NCBI GenBank assembly: GCA_964464465.1
Contig: CAYXGF010000012.1
Location: forward strand, 1 to 40,045
Source of the DNA: UBA940 sp964464465
GTDB lineage: Bacteria > Bacteroidota > Bacteroidia > Bacteroidales > Rikenellaceae
DNA length: 40,045 bases
Direction of reading: 5' to 3'
This document shows, one piece after another, positions 1 through 7,978 of this stretch. The notes under the pieces were generated by a model. The model was given only the letters and a program-made list of their open reading frames with translations, had not been told where the DNA came from and did no database searches. The first letter of the stretch is position 1, and each line of letters starts with the position of its first letter. A program made the translations under genes and the position numbers.

Positions 1-755
1 TCATCAGCGGTATGGGTGAGCTTCACCTCGACATCATCGTTGACCGTCTGCGCCGTGAGTTCGGTGTCGAAATCAACCAGGGTGCTCCCCAGGTTAACTA
101 CAAGGAGGCTCTTACCAAGACCGTTCAGCACCGTGAGGTGTTCAAGAAACAGACCGGTGGTCGCGGTAAGTTTGCCGACATCATATTTGAAATCGGTCCG
201 GCATCGGAAGGTAAAGTCGGTCTCGAATTCGTTGACGAGGTCAAGGGCGGTAACATTCCCAAGGAATATATTCCTGCCGTACAGAAAGGCTTCGAGTCTG
301 CGATGGCTAACGGCGCTCTGGCCGGATACAGCATCGACAGCATGAAGATTACCCTCAAAGACGGTTCGTTCCACCCTGTCGATTCGGATGCCCTTTCGTT
401 CGAGATTTGTGCCCGTAACGGTTTCCGTCAGTCGGCTCCGAAAGCCGGTTCTGTGATTATGGAGCCCGTCATGTCGGTAGAAGTCGTTACTCCGGAAGAA
501 AATATGGGTGATATCATCGGCGACCTTAACAAGCGTCGCGGTCAGATCACCGGTATGGAGCAGAAAGGCAATGCCCGCGTGGTGAAAGCCAAGGTTCCTC
601 TGTCGGAAATGTTCGGATATGTGACCGTACTTCGTACAATTTCGTCCGGTCGTGCAACTTCCTCAATGGAATTCTCTCACTTCGAAGAAGTTCCTGCCGG
701 TTTGGCCAAGGAAATCATCGAGAAATCAAGTGGCAAACGTAAAGATTTAGAATAA
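1..755 (+). CDS. fusA: Elongation factor G, C-terminal part (truncated by window edge)
   Basis: EF-G is the GTPase that drives translocation of tRNA and mRNA on the ribosome. Only the last ~251 codons are present; the reading frame is open from base 3, so the start lies outside the window. The visible part covers the end of domain III (ISGMGELHLDI), domain IV (QTGGRGKFADI, then the FHPVDSDALSFE stretch) and the domain V fold ending near SSGRATSSMEFSHFEEVP. The G domain is not in the window. It is followed after 8 bases by rpsJ with no tuf gene between, the arrangement typical of Bacteroidota. Identity is certain from the conserved domain IV and V motifs. Confidence 0.97.
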   Translation, partial: ISGMGELHLDIIVDRLRREFGVEINQGAPQVNYKEALTKTVQHREVFKKQTGGRGKFADIIFEIGPASEGKVGLEFVDEVKGGNIPKEYIPAVQKGFESAMANGALAGYSIDSMKITLKDGSFHPVDSDALSFEICARNGFRQSAPKAGSVIMEPVMSVEVVTPEENMGDIIGDLNKRRGQITGMEQKGNARVVKAKVPLSEMFGYVTVLRTISSGRATSSMEFSHFEEVPAGLAKEIIEKSSGKRKDLE

Positions 756-763
756 AAACAAAT

Positions 764-1069
764 ATGAGCCAAAAAATTAGAATCAAACTGAAATCTTATG
801 ATCATAACTTGGTCGATAAATCGGCTGAGAAGATTATAAAAACCGTGAAAACCACAGGTGCGGTAGTCAGTGGCCCGATTCCTCTGCCTACTCAGAAGAA
901 GATTTTCACCGTAAACCGCTCGACTTTCGTAAACAAGAAAGCTCGCGAACAGTTCCAGCTCTGTACTTTCAAGAGAATTCTTGATATTTACAGTTCGACA
1001 TCGAAAACCATCGATGCTCTGATGAAACTCGAGCTCCCCAGCGGCGTAGAGGTTGAAATCAAGGTTTGA
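764..1069 (+). CDS. rpsJ: Small ribosomal subunit protein uS10
   Basis: S10 sits in the head of the 30S subunit and, as NusE in other bacteria, also joins antitermination complexes. The 101-residue protein has the usual length. It starts MSQKIRIKLKSYDHNLVD and contains the conserved GPIPLPT loop and the RSTFVNKKAREQFQ segment (canonically SPHVNKDARDQFE). It lies 8 bases after fusA and opens the S10 block. The 81-base gap to rplC is one of the larger gaps inside the cluster. Confidence 0.98.
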   Translation: MSQKIRIKLKSYDHNLVDKSAEKIIKTVKTTGAVVSGPIPLPTQKKIFTVNRSTFVNKKAREQFQLCTFKRILDIYSSTSKTIDALMKLELPSGVEVEIKV

Positions 1070-1073
1070 TAAC

Positions 1074-1102
1074 CGCTTATTATATATTATAAGGTATAAG
1101 CG
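1074..1102 (+). other. Possible hairpin between rpsJ and rplC
   Basis: CGCTTAT at 1074-1080 is repeated in inverse as ATAAGCG at 1096-1102 around an AT-rich loop. It lies directly after the rpsJ stop and about 50 bases before rplC. There is no T-run directly after the stem, so it does not read as a terminator. An mRNA structure or processing site is possible. The stem is short and AT-rich, so chance is a real alternative. Confidence 0.3.
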
Positions 1103-1150
1103 ATATCGAGAAAACAAACACTTTTATTTTTTATAATTTTTATTAGACAA

Positions 1151-1765
1151 ATGTCAGGACTAATTGGAAAAAAAATCGGAATGACTTCCGTTTACAGTGC
1201 CGAGGGTAAAAATATACCATGCACTGTTATTGAGGCTGGTCCGTGTGTAGTTACGCAAATCAAGACTGTGGAAAAAGATGGCTACGAAGCAGTTCAGATT
1301 GCCTATGACGACAAGAGTGAAAAACACACCAGCAGTAGTTTGTTAGGACACTTCAAGAAAGCGGGCGTAACCCCGAAGCGCAAACTCGCCGAATTCAAAC
1401 AACTCGGAGAGTGCAATCTGGGCGATACTCTGACTGTCGAGAACTTCACCGATGGTGACTGGGTAGACGTTACGGGTATCTCCAAGGGCAAGGGCTTCCA
1501 GGGTGTCGTTAAGCGTCACGGTTTCGGCGGTGTCGGCGGTCAGACCCACGGTCAGCACAACCGTCAGCGCAAACCGGGTTCTCTGGGTGCGTCTTCTTAT
1601 CCTTCCCGTGTCTTCAAAGGTAAGAGACTTCCCGGACAGACCGGCGGTGAGCAGGTTAAGGTGCTTAACCTCAAAGTACTTAAAGTAATCCCTGAAAACA
1701 ATCTTTTACTTGTTAAAGGTTCAATTCCGGGTGCAAAAGGTTCGTATTTAATAATTGAAAACTAA
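1151..1765 (+). CDS. rplC: Large ribosomal subunit protein uL3
   Basis: L3 is an early 50S assembly protein whose long loop reaches the peptidyl-transferase centre. At 204 residues it has the normal bacterial length. It begins MSGLIGKKIGMTSVY and carries the diagnostic loop with KGKGFQGVVKRHGF and GGQTHGQHNRQRKPGS around residues 112-150, including the Gln of the GGQTHGQ region that is methylated in other bacteria. The stop is followed one base later by the rplD start. Confidence 0.98.
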   Translation: MSGLIGKKIGMTSVYSAEGKNIPCTVIEAGPCVVTQIKTVEKDGYEAVQIAYDDKSEKHTSSSLLGHFKKAGVTPKRKLAEFKQLGECNLGDTLTVENFTDGDWVDVTGISKGKGFQGVVKRHGFGGVGGQTHGQHNRQRKPGSLGASSYPSRVFKGKRLPGQTGGEQVKVLNLKVLKVIPENNLLLVKGSIPGAKGSYLIIEN

Positions 1766-1766
1766 G

Positions 1767-2393
1767 ATGGAATTAACGGTTTTAAACACATTAGGTAAAG
1801 AGACTGAAAAGAAGGTTGTTTTAGCCGATTCGGTCTTCGGCGTTGAACCAAACGATCACGCTATTTATCTCGACGTTAAGCAACATCTTGCGAACAAACG
1901 TCAGGGTACTCACAAGGCTAAGCAGCGTAACGAAGTTGCAGGTTCGACCAGAAAACTCAAACGTCAGAAAGGAACCGGCGGAGCACGTAGCGGTAGCATC
2001 AAGTCTCCTCTGTTCCCGGGTGGCGGTCGTATTTTCGGTCCCGTTCCTCGTGATTACAGTTTCAAGCTCAACAAGAAACTCAAACAGCTCGCCCGTAAAA
2101 GCGCTCTCTCTTACAAGGCTAAGGCTGACGCGATAACTGTTGTGGAGGATTTCTCTATCGAGACTCCGAAAACAAAAGAGTTCGTCGCTATTGCCAAGAA
2201 CCTTAAAGTTGCAGACAAGAAAATCTTGCTGGTATTGCCGGAATCGAACAGCAATGTTATTCTGTCGGCTCGTAACCTTCAGAACGTAAAGGTTATCATC
2301 GCTGCCAACGTTACGACTTACGATGTAATGAACGCGGCTCAGGTAGTCATGTCGGAAGGTGCGGTCAATGTTGTAAATGAAATGTTAGCTTAA
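1767..2393 (+). CDS. rplD: Large ribosomal subunit protein uL4
   Basis: L4 lines the nascent-peptide exit tunnel and in enterobacteria represses its own S10 operon. I place the start at the ATG at 1767 (MELTVLNTLGK), giving 208 residues; an upstream in-frame TTG at 1755 would overlap rplC and add four unlikely residues. The long tunnel loop is clear: KRQKGTGGARSGS then SPLFPGGGRIFGPVPRDYS at about residues 65-100. No L4-type leader can be checked here because the operon start lies outside the window. Confidence 0.97.
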   Translation: MELTVLNTLGKETEKKVVLADSVFGVEPNDHAIYLDVKQHLANKRQGTHKAKQRNEVAGSTRKLKRQKGTGGARSGSIKSPLFPGGGRIFGPVPRDYSFKLNKKLKQLARKSALSYKAKADAITVVEDFSIETPKTKEFVAIAKNLKVADKKILLVLPESNSNVILSARNLQNVKVIIAANVTTYDVMNAAQVVMSEGAVNVVNEMLA

Positions 2394-2401
2394 CGAATAG
2401 A

Positions 2402-2698
2402 ATGAATATGGAAGTGATAATTAAGCCGGTACTGACCGAGAAAATGACGGTTCAGGGCGAAAATTTGAATCGATACGGATTTATCGTGAATCGCGAGGCT
2501 AACAAGTTGCAGATCAGAAATGCCGTAGAGCAGATGTATAATGTTGTCGTGACCGATGTGAACACGATGGTGTATATGGGTAAGGCAAAACGCCGTTACA
2601 CGAAAGCCGGATTGTTGACTGGTCGTGCCAATAACTTCAAGAAGGCGATTGTCACCTTGAAGCAGGGAGATAAGATTGATTTTTACAGTAATATCTAA
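2402..2698 (+). CDS. rplW: Large ribosomal subunit protein uL23
   Basis: L23 sits at the tunnel exit and forms the docking site for trigger factor and SRP in bacteria. The 98-residue reading includes IIKPVLTEKMT near the N-terminus, the NKLQIRNAVEQMYNV helix and the GRANNFKKAIVTL strand. A second ATG two codons in (2408) is an alternative start. It lies 8 bases after rplD and 5 bases before rplB. Confidence 0.97.
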   Translation: MNMEVIIKPVLTEKMTVQGENLNRYGFIVNREANKLQIRNAVEQMYNVVVTDVNTMVYMGKAKRRYTKAGLLTGRANNFKKAIVTLKQGDKIDFYSNI

Positions 2699-2703
2699 GC
2701 AAG

Positions 2704-3528
2704 ATGGCAGTAAGAAAATTTAAACCCATTACTCCGGGTACAAGACATAAAATTATAGGTACTTTCGACGAAATCACAACGTCGGTTCCTGAAAAGTCAT
2801 TGCTTGAACCTAAGAAAAGCTCAGGCGGTCGTAACAATACAGGTAAGATGACTGTCCGCTATATCGGCGGCGGCCACAAACAGATGTATCGTGTTATCGA
2901 CTTCAAAAGAGCAAAGGACGGTGTTCCTGCAACTGTCAAGACTATCGAATACGATCCTAACCGCTCGGCCCGCATCGCGCTCATATGCTATGCGGACGGT
3001 CAGAAAAGCTACATCATCGCCCCCAACGGGTTGCAGGTTGGCCAGACCGTAGTCAGCGGCTTGGGTGCAACTCCTGAGGTGGGAAATACCCTTTTCCTGT
3101 CCGAAATCCCTCTTGGTACCGTAGTTCACAATATTGAACTTTATCCTGGTCAGGGTGCTGTAATGGCTCGCAGCGCGGGTTCATACGCTCAGCTTCTGGC
3201 TCGTGAAGGCAAATATGCTATTATAAAACTTCCTTCGGGTGAAACCCGTATGGTACTGGTTACATGCCGCGCGACTATCGGTGTGGTATCTAACGTAGAC
3301 CATAGCCTCGAACAGCACGGTAAAGCAGGCCGCAACCGCTGGCTCGGCCGCAGACCGCACAACCGAGGCGTTGTGATGAACCCTGTTGATCACCCGATGG
3401 GTGGTGGTGAAGGCCGCGCCTCCGGAGGTCATCCGCGTTCGCGCAAAGGTTTGTTGGCTAAGGGTTATAAGACTCGTAATCCTAAGAAGACAACAACTAA
3501 GTTTATCATTTCAAGGAGGAAAAAATAA
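2704..3528 (+). CDS. rplB: Large ribosomal subunit protein uL2
   Basis: L2 is needed for subunit joining and for building the peptidyl-transferase centre. The length of 274 residues is canonical. Diagnostic stretches include SGGRNNTGKMTVRYIGGGHKQ near residues 39-60 and the C-terminal VMNPVDHPMGGGEGRASGGH segment, which contains the conserved His near the catalytic centre. The C-terminus is strongly basic (ISRRKK), as expected. Confidence 0.98.
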   Translation: MAVRKFKPITPGTRHKIIGTFDEITTSVPEKSLLEPKKSSGGRNNTGKMTVRYIGGGHKQMYRVIDFKRAKDGVPATVKTIEYDPNRSARIALICYADGQKSYIIAPNGLQVGQTVVSGLGATPEVGNTLFLSEIPLGTVVHNIELYPGQGAVMARSAGSYAQLLAREGKYAIIKLPSGETRMVLVTCRATIGVVSNVDHSLEQHGKAGRNRWLGRRPHNRGVVMNPVDHPMGGGEGRASGGHPRSRKGLLAKGYKTRNPKKTTTKFIISRRKK

Positions 3529-3545
3529 TTTTAAAGTAGCATAAT

Positions 3546-3815
3546 ATGAGCCGTTCATTAAAAAAAGGTCCATTTATCGAGCCTAAACTGGAAGCGAGAG
3601 TTATCGCTCAGAATGAGGGCGGAAAAAAGACCGTAATTAAAACTTGGTCGCGCGCAAGTATGATTTCGCCTGACTTCGTAGGTCAGACGATAGCCGTACA
3701 CAACGGGAATAAGTTCATACCCGTATATGTAACTGAAAACATGGTAGGTCACAAACTCGGTGAGTTCGCTCCTACCCGTAACTTCCGCGGCCATGCCGGT
3801 AACAAGAAAAAATAG
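3546..3815 (+). CDS. rpsS: Small ribosomal subunit protein uS19
   Basis: S19 binds 16S rRNA in the 30S head together with S13 and contacts 23S rRNA in an intersubunit bridge. The 89-residue protein starts MSRSLKKGPFIEPKL and ends with GHKLGEFAPTRNFRGHAGNKKK, both hallmarks of the family. It lies 17 bases after rplB and 7 before rplV. Confidence 0.98.
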   Translation: MSRSLKKGPFIEPKLEARVIAQNEGGKKTVIKTWSRASMISPDFVGQTIAVHNGNKFIPVYVTENMVGHKLGEFAPTRNFRGHAGNKKK

Positions 3816-3822
3816 TTAGACT

Positions 3823-4230
3823 ATGGGAGCAAGAAAAAGTAAAGCAGCCGAAGTAAGAAAGGCTGAAAAGAGACAAAAAGCGATTGCTGTTCTGCGTGAT
3901 TGTCCTACCTCTCCCCGCAAAATGCGTCTGGTAGCCGATATCATTCGCGGTGTGGAAATCAACAAGGCGTTGGGTATTCTTCGCTACTCGAAGAAAGAAG
4001 CATCTATAAAGGTCGAGAAACTTCTGCGTTCGGCCATCGCAAACTGGGAAGCCAAGAACGAAGGCGTTCGTCTGGAAGATGTGAAGCTCTGTGTCAAAGA
4101 GATTTTCGTCGACGGCGGCAGAATGCTGAAACGTGTACAGCCGGCTCCTCAGGGACGTGCACACCGTATTCGCAAACGTTCGAATCACGTGACGATAGTT
4201 GTTGACAAAATGGTAACCGAAGAAAAATAA
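3823..4230 (+). CDS. rplV: Large ribosomal subunit protein uL22
   Basis: L22 spans the 50S subunit; its long beta-hairpin forms the tunnel constriction with L4. The 135-residue protein has a slightly extended basic N-terminus (MGARKSKAAEVRKAEKRQK). The family core follows: SPRKMRLVADIIRG, then the hairpin tip RMLKRVQPAPQGRAHRIRKR near residues 105-125. It is co-directional and tightly spaced with rpsS and rpsC. Confidence 0.97.
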   Translation: MGARKSKAAEVRKAEKRQKAIAVLRDCPTSPRKMRLVADIIRGVEINKALGILRYSKKEASIKVEKLLRSAIANWEAKNEGVRLEDVKLCVKEIFVDGGRMLKRVQPAPQGRAHRIRKRSNHVTIVVDKMVTEEK

Positions 4231-4239
4231 GCAAGACAA

Positions 4240-4986
4240 ATGGGACAAAAAGTTAATCCAATAGCAAACCGTCTCGGTATTATCCGTGGCTGGGATTCGA
4301 TCTGGTTCGGAGAAAAAGGCGGAAAGGATTTTTCATCGCGTTTGGTGGAAGATGCTACTATCAGAAAATACTTGAATGCTCGTTTGGCCAAGGCAAGTAT
4401 TTCCAAGATTATCATTGAGAGAACTCTTAAACTCGTTACCGTAACCATCTCTACTGCTCGTCCGGGTATCATTATCGGAAAGCAGGGTTCAGAAGTGGAC
4501 AAACTTAAAGAGGAGTTGAAGAAACTCACCGGCAAGGATGTTCAGATCAATATCTTCGAGGTAAAACGTCCTGAGGTCGATGCAGTGATTGTTGCAAACA
4601 ACATCGCCCGTCAGCTGGAAGGCCGTATCTCGTACCGCCGTGCCATCAAGAGCGCTATCGCCTCGACAATGAGAATGGGTGCCGAAGGTATCAAGATTCA
4701 GATTTCCGGTCGTGTCGGTGGTGCCGAAATGGCCCGTAACGAAACCTATAAGGAAGGACGTATTCCATTGCACACTTTCCGTGCCGATGTTGATTACTGT
4801 CTGGCAGAGGCTCTGACGAAAGTCGGTATCCTCGGCATTAAGGTATGGATTTGCACTGGCGAGGTTTATACGAAACGCGATTTGTTCGAATATACCGGCG
4901 CAGCAAACAGTTCCTTCGGTCAGTCCAATCAGGGTTCGGGTCGCGGTAAAGGCGCAGGCAGAAAGAGAAGAAATAATAATAAGTAG
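4240..4986 (+). CDS. rpsC: Small ribosomal subunit protein uS3
   Basis: S3 lies at the mRNA entry channel and takes part in the helicase activity of the 30S subunit. The 248-residue protein starts MGQKVNPIANRLGI and carries a KH RNA-binding domain with the GIIIGKQGSEV loop near residue 75, then a C-terminal domain with SGRVGGAEMAR. The C-terminal tail after about residue 215 is Gly/Lys/Asn rich and probably disordered. Confidence 0.98.
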   Translation: MGQKVNPIANRLGIIRGWDSIWFGEKGGKDFSSRLVEDATIRKYLNARLAKASISKIIIERTLKLVTVTISTARPGIIIGKQGSEVDKLKEELKKLTGKDVQINIFEVKRPEVDAVIVANNIARQLEGRISYRRAIKSAIASTMRMGAEGIKIQISGRVGGAEMARNETYKEGRIPLHTFRADVDYCLAEALTKVGILGIKVWICTGEVYTKRDLFEYTGAANSSFGQSNQGSGRGKGAGRKRRNNNK

Positions 4987-5011
4987 GATTCTTTAAAGCG
5001 AAGTATAGAAA

Positions 5012-5440
5012 ATGTTACAGCCAAAAAAGACCAAATTCAGAAGAATGCAAAAAGGCAAGATGAAAGGTCTTGCCCAGAGAGGAAATCAGTTGGCATTCGG
5101 TTCATTCGGCATCAAGGCTCTGGAATCCACTTGGATTACAGGTCGTCAAATAGAAGCTGCTCGTCAGGCTATCGTTCGTTATATGAAACGTGAAGGTCAG
5201 GTATGGATTCGTATCTTCCCTGATAAACCGATTACCAAGAAACCGGCCGAAGTACGTATGGGTAAAGGTAAGGGCTCGCCGGAAGGATTCGTAGCTCCCG
5301 TTACTCCGGGTCGTATTCTCTTCGAGGCGGAAGGTGTTCCCGTAGAAATTGCGAAGGAAGCTCTTCGTTTGGGTGCTCAGAAACTGCCTATTACAACTAA
5401 GTTTATTGTAAGACGAGACTATACTGAAAACTCAATCTAA
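5012..5440 (+). CDS. rplP: Large ribosomal subunit protein uL16
   Basis: L16 helps position the A-site tRNA and completes a late step of 50S assembly. It has 142 residues, beginning MLQPKKTKFRRMQKGKMKG, with the conserved ARQAIVRYMKREGQVWIRIFP and RMGKGKGSPEGFVAPV motifs in the middle. It lies 25 bases after rpsC and 12 before rpmC. Confidence 0.98.
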   Translation: MLQPKKTKFRRMQKGKMKGLAQRGNQLAFGSFGIKALESTWITGRQIEAARQAIVRYMKREGQVWIRIFPDKPITKKPAEVRMGKGKGSPEGFVAPVTPGRILFEAEGVPVEIAKEALRLGAQKLPITTKFIVRRDYTENSI

Positions 5441-5452
5441 ATTTAACGAAAG

Positions 5453-5647
5453 ATGAAAACTTCTGAAATAAAAGAATTCTCGCAGGCCGAACTGGTGGAG
5501 AGAATCGAGACGGAAAAGGCCAACCTGACTCGTCTTAAACTCAACCATGCGGTTTCTCCCGTGGAGAATCAGAGTATAATTAAAAAATCTCGCAGAGATA
5601 TAGCGCGAATGCTGACGATCCTGCGTCAAAAGAACTCTAATATTTAG
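5453..5647 (+). CDS. rpmC: Large ribosomal subunit protein uL29
   Basis: L29 is a small two-helix protein beside L23 at the tunnel exit. The 64-residue product matches the family length, with MKTSEIKEFSQAELVERIE in the first helix and KSRRDIARMLTILRQK in the second. Its position between rplP and rpsQ is the universally conserved one. Confidence 0.96.
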   Translation: MKTSEIKEFSQAELVERIETEKANLTRLKLNHAVSPVENQSIIKKSRRDIARMLTILRQKNSNI

Positions 5648-5655
5648 TTGCCGCT

Positions 5656-5910
5656 ATGGAAAGAAATCTTAGAAAGGAAAGAATCGGGATTGTTGTCAGC
5701 AATAAGATGGATAAAACTGCCGTGATTGCTGTCAAGAGAAAGGTTAAACACCCTATCTACGGTAAATTCGTCAACAAAACCACCAAGTTCGTTGCCGAAG
5801 ACGCAGAGAATACCTGCAACCCCGGAGATGTTGTAAAGCTGATGGAGACAAGACCTCTCAGCAAAACGAAGCGTTGGAGATTAGTTGAAGTAATTGAAAG
5901 GGCTAAATAG
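5656..5910 (+). CDS. rpsQ: Small ribosomal subunit protein uS17
   Basis: S17 is a primary 16S rRNA binder with an OB fold. The 84-residue protein has the family signature GIVVSNKMDKTAVIAVKRKVKHPIYGK near residues 10-38 and ends in the conserved RPLSKTKRWRLVEVIERAK stretch. The gap to rplN is two bases, consistent with coupled translation. Confidence 0.98.
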   Translation: MERNLRKERIGIVVSNKMDKTAVIAVKRKVKHPIYGKFVNKTTKFVAEDAENTCNPGDVVKLMETRPLSKTKRWRLVEVIERAK

Positions 5911-5912
5911 TT

Positions 5913-6278
5913 ATGATACAACAAGAAAGTAGACTCATCGTAGCCGACAACAGCGGTGCCAAGGAAGTTCTCTGTATCCGCGTGTTGGGTGGAACCAAAA
6001 GACGTTATGCGTCAATCGGCGATAAAATTGTCGTAACTGTTAAGAGTGCCACCCCTTCTGGCGACATGAAGAAAGGTACTGTATCTAAGGCAGTTGTAGT
6101 AAGAACCAAGAAGGAAATAAGACGTGCCAACGGTTCATATATCCGTTTCGACGATAATGCCGTTGTACTTCTTAACAACCAGGGAGAAATGAGAGGTACC
6201 CGTATCTTCGGTCCCGTTGCCAGAGAGCTGCGCGACCAGTATATGAAAATCATCTCGCTCGCTCCGGAAGTATTGTAA
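5913..6278 (+). CDS. rplN: Large ribosomal subunit protein uL14
   Basis: L14 forms intersubunit bridges and is the site where the ribosome silencing factor RsfS docks. At 121 residues it is the standard length. Motifs are MIQQESRLIVADNSGAKE at the start, IRFDDNAVVLLNNQGEMRGTRI and the end stretch KIISLAPEVL. The ORF overlaps nothing and sits two bases after rpsQ. Confidence 0.98.
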   Translation: MIQQESRLIVADNSGAKEVLCIRVLGGTKRRYASIGDKIVVTVKSATPSGDMKKGTVSKAVVVRTKKEIRRANGSYIRFDDNAVVLLNNQGEMRGTRIFGPVARELRDQYMKIISLAPEVL

Positions 6279-6299
6279 TATTAAAGGCAAGAAAAGATT

Positions 6300-6623
6300 A
6301 TGTCAGTTAAGTTACATATTAAGAAAGGTGATATGGTTACCGTGATTGCCGGCGAAAACAAAGGCCAGTCCGGTAAGGTGCTCAAAGTGTACGTAGAAAA
6401 AAATCGTGCTATCGTCGAAGGCGTTAATATGATTTCGAAAGCTACGAAGCCCAATGCACAGAACACTCAGGGTGGTATCGTGAAGCAGGAAGCTCCGATT
6501 CACATCTCTAACTTGCAGCTTATCGACCCCAAGAGCGGCAAAGCCACTCGCGTAGGTCGTAAGGTGAACGCAGATGGTAAAATAGTTCGTTACGCTAAAA
6601 AATCAGGGGAGGAAATCAAATAA
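6300..6623 (+). CDS. rplX: Large ribosomal subunit protein uL24
   Basis: L24 starts 50S assembly and sits at the tunnel exit. The 107-residue protein carries the KOW motif near residues 8-40 (KKGDMVTVIAGENKGQSGKVLKV) and the GGIVKQEAPIHISNLQL strand. The stop codon shares one base with the rplE start (TAATG), a typical translational coupling. Confidence 0.97.
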   Translation: MSVKLHIKKGDMVTVIAGENKGQSGKVLKVYVEKNRAIVEGVNMISKATKPNAQNTQGGIVKQEAPIHISNLQLIDPKSGKATRVGRKVNADGKIVRYAKKSGEEIK

Positions 6624-7186
6624 TGGCATACGTTCCTACATTAAAGACAACTTATAAGGAGCAGATTGTCCCTGCTCTGATGAAGGAGTTCGGCTATAAG
6701 AGCATTATGCAGGTGCCTAAGCTCCAAAAGATTGTTATCAACCAGGGTATGGGTCAGGCCGTAGCCGATAAGAAACTTATCGAGGTGGCCATGAACGAAC
6801 TCACGACGATAACCGGTCAGAAAGCGGTGCTCACCAAATCAAGAAAGGATATCTCCAACTTCAAGCTTCGTAAGGGTATGCCCATCGGTGTGCGCGTGAC
6901 ACTCCGCTCGGACAAAATGTACGAATTCATGGAGAGACTTATCGCCGTGGCTCTGCCTCGTATCCGTGACTTCAAGGGTATAAACGAGAAGTTCGACGGT
7001 CAGGGTAACTACACGCTCGGTATCACCGAACAGATTATATTCCCTGAGATTGACATCGACAAGATTGTGAAAATCTTCGGAATGGAAATCACGTTCGTTA
7101 CTTCGGCCGGAACCGACCAGGAGGCTTATGCTCTGTTGCAGGCATTCGGCCTTCCGTTTAAAAACGCTAAAAAGAATAATCAGTAG
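6623..7186 (+). CDS. rplE: Large ribosomal subunit protein uL5
   Basis: L5 binds 5S rRNA and touches the P-site tRNA. It is 187 residues long, the usual size, with QVPKLQKIVINQGMG near residue 30, the SRKDISNFKLRKGMPIGVRVTLR stretch mid-protein, and the C-terminal GITEQIIFPEIDIDKI motif. The start overlaps the rplX stop by one base. Confidence 0.98.
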   Translation: MAYVPTLKTTYKEQIVPALMKEFGYKSIMQVPKLQKIVINQGMGQAVADKKLIEVAMNELTTITGQKAVLTKSRKDISNFKLRKGMPIGVRVTLRSDKMYEFMERLIAVALPRIRDFKGINEKFDGQGNYTLGITEQIIFPEIDIDKIVKIFGMEITFVTSAGTDQEAYALLQAFGLPFKNAKKNNQ

Positions 7187-7188
7187 TT

Positions 7189-7458
7189 ATGGCAAAGGAA
7201 TCAATGAAAGCACGTGAGGTGAAACGCCTCAAATTAGTGCAGAGATATGCCGCAAAACGCGAAGAACTCAAAAAAGAGGGCGATTACGTTGGATTGTGCA
7301 AACTGCCTCGCAATTCGAACCCGATTCGTCTGCACAACCGTTGCAAACTTACCGGCCGTCCGAAAGGCTACATGCGTCAGTTCGGTATCAGCCGTATTCA
7401 GTTCCGCGAAATGGCATCGCAGGGTCTTATCCCCGGTGTAAAAAAAGCGAGCTGGTAG
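7189..7458 (+). CDS. rpsN: Small ribosomal subunit protein uS14, long zinc-free type
   Basis: S14 is a late-assembling 30S head protein. The 89-residue form with NPIRLHNRCKLTGRPKGYMRQFGISR is the longer version. The four-cysteine zinc ribbon of short S14 is absent: only two cysteines are present, and not as CxxC pairs. It ends with the family signature GLIPGVKKASW. A gap of 103 bases follows, the longest within the spc block, and it holds a promoter-like sequence. Confidence 0.97.
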   Translation: MAKESMKAREVKRLKLVQRYAAKREELKKEGDYVGLCKLPRNSNPIRLHNRCKLTGRPKGYMRQFGISRIQFREMASQGLIPGVKKASW

Positions 7459-7461
7459 GCA

Positions 7462-7490
7462 TTGTAATTCAAAAAGATTCATTATCTTTG
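7462..7490 (+). promoter_or_regulatory. Bacteroidetes-type promoter before rpsH
   Basis: TTG at 7462-7464 and TATCTTTG at 7483-7490 are separated by 18 bases and match the primary sigma pattern of Bacteroidetes (-33 TTG, -7 TAnnTTTG). The element lies in the 103-base gap between rpsN and rpsH, about 72 bases before the rpsH start. It would give the distal spc and alpha genes extra transcription. The spacer is slightly short compared with the usual 19-21 bases. Confidence 0.55.
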
Positions 7491-7561
7491 TGCGCTGCAC
7501 GAAGATGATGAGTCTTTTTGCAGATAAAACATATGGTTTAATTTTTAATTTTTAATTCAAA

Positions 7562-7960
7562 ATGACAGATCCAATTGCGGATTTTCTAACAAGGATTAGA
7601 AACGCGGTGAAAGCCAACCACAAAGTGGTTGAAGCTCCCGGCTCAAAAATTAAACAAGAGATAACAAAAATCCTGTACGAACAGGGTTATATCCTTGCTT
7701 ATAAGTTTGAAGCCGACGAGAAAGGGCATCCTGTAATCAAGATTGCCTTGAAGTATCATCCTCAGACCAAGGTGAACGCCATCAAGGACCTTAAACGTAT
7801 AAGCCGTCCCGGTTTGCGCCGCTATTCCGACGTGGCTTCCATGCCGAAGGTTCTCAACGGCCTGGGTATAGCTATCGTCTCCACCTCCAAAGGCATCATG
7901 ACCGATAAAAAGGCCCGCCAGGAGAATGTCGGAGGCGAAGTATTGTGTTATGTATATTAA
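7562..7960 (+). CDS. rpsH: Small ribosomal subunit protein uS8
   Basis: S8 organises the central domain of 16S rRNA and represses the spc operon in enterobacteria. The 132-residue protein begins MTDPIADFLTRIRNA and has the conserved KRISRPGLRRY segment and the C-terminal GIAIVSTSKGIMTDKKAR motif, all diagnostic. It is the first gene after the putative internal promoter. Confidence 0.98.
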   Translation: MTDPIADFLTRIRNAVKANHKVVEAPGSKIKQEITKILYEQGYILAYKFEADEKGHPVIKIALKYHPQTKVNAIKDLKRISRPGLRRYSDVASMPKVLNGLGIAIVSTSKGIMTDKKARQENVGGEVLCYVY

Positions 7961-7978
7961 TGTTCTAAAAGTTTAAAA

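Noticed and set aside
4431..4470. GTAACC followed by CGTC within rpsC as a further ECF promoter
   Set aside because: The spacer is too short (12 instead of 15) and it lies inside a conserved coding region.
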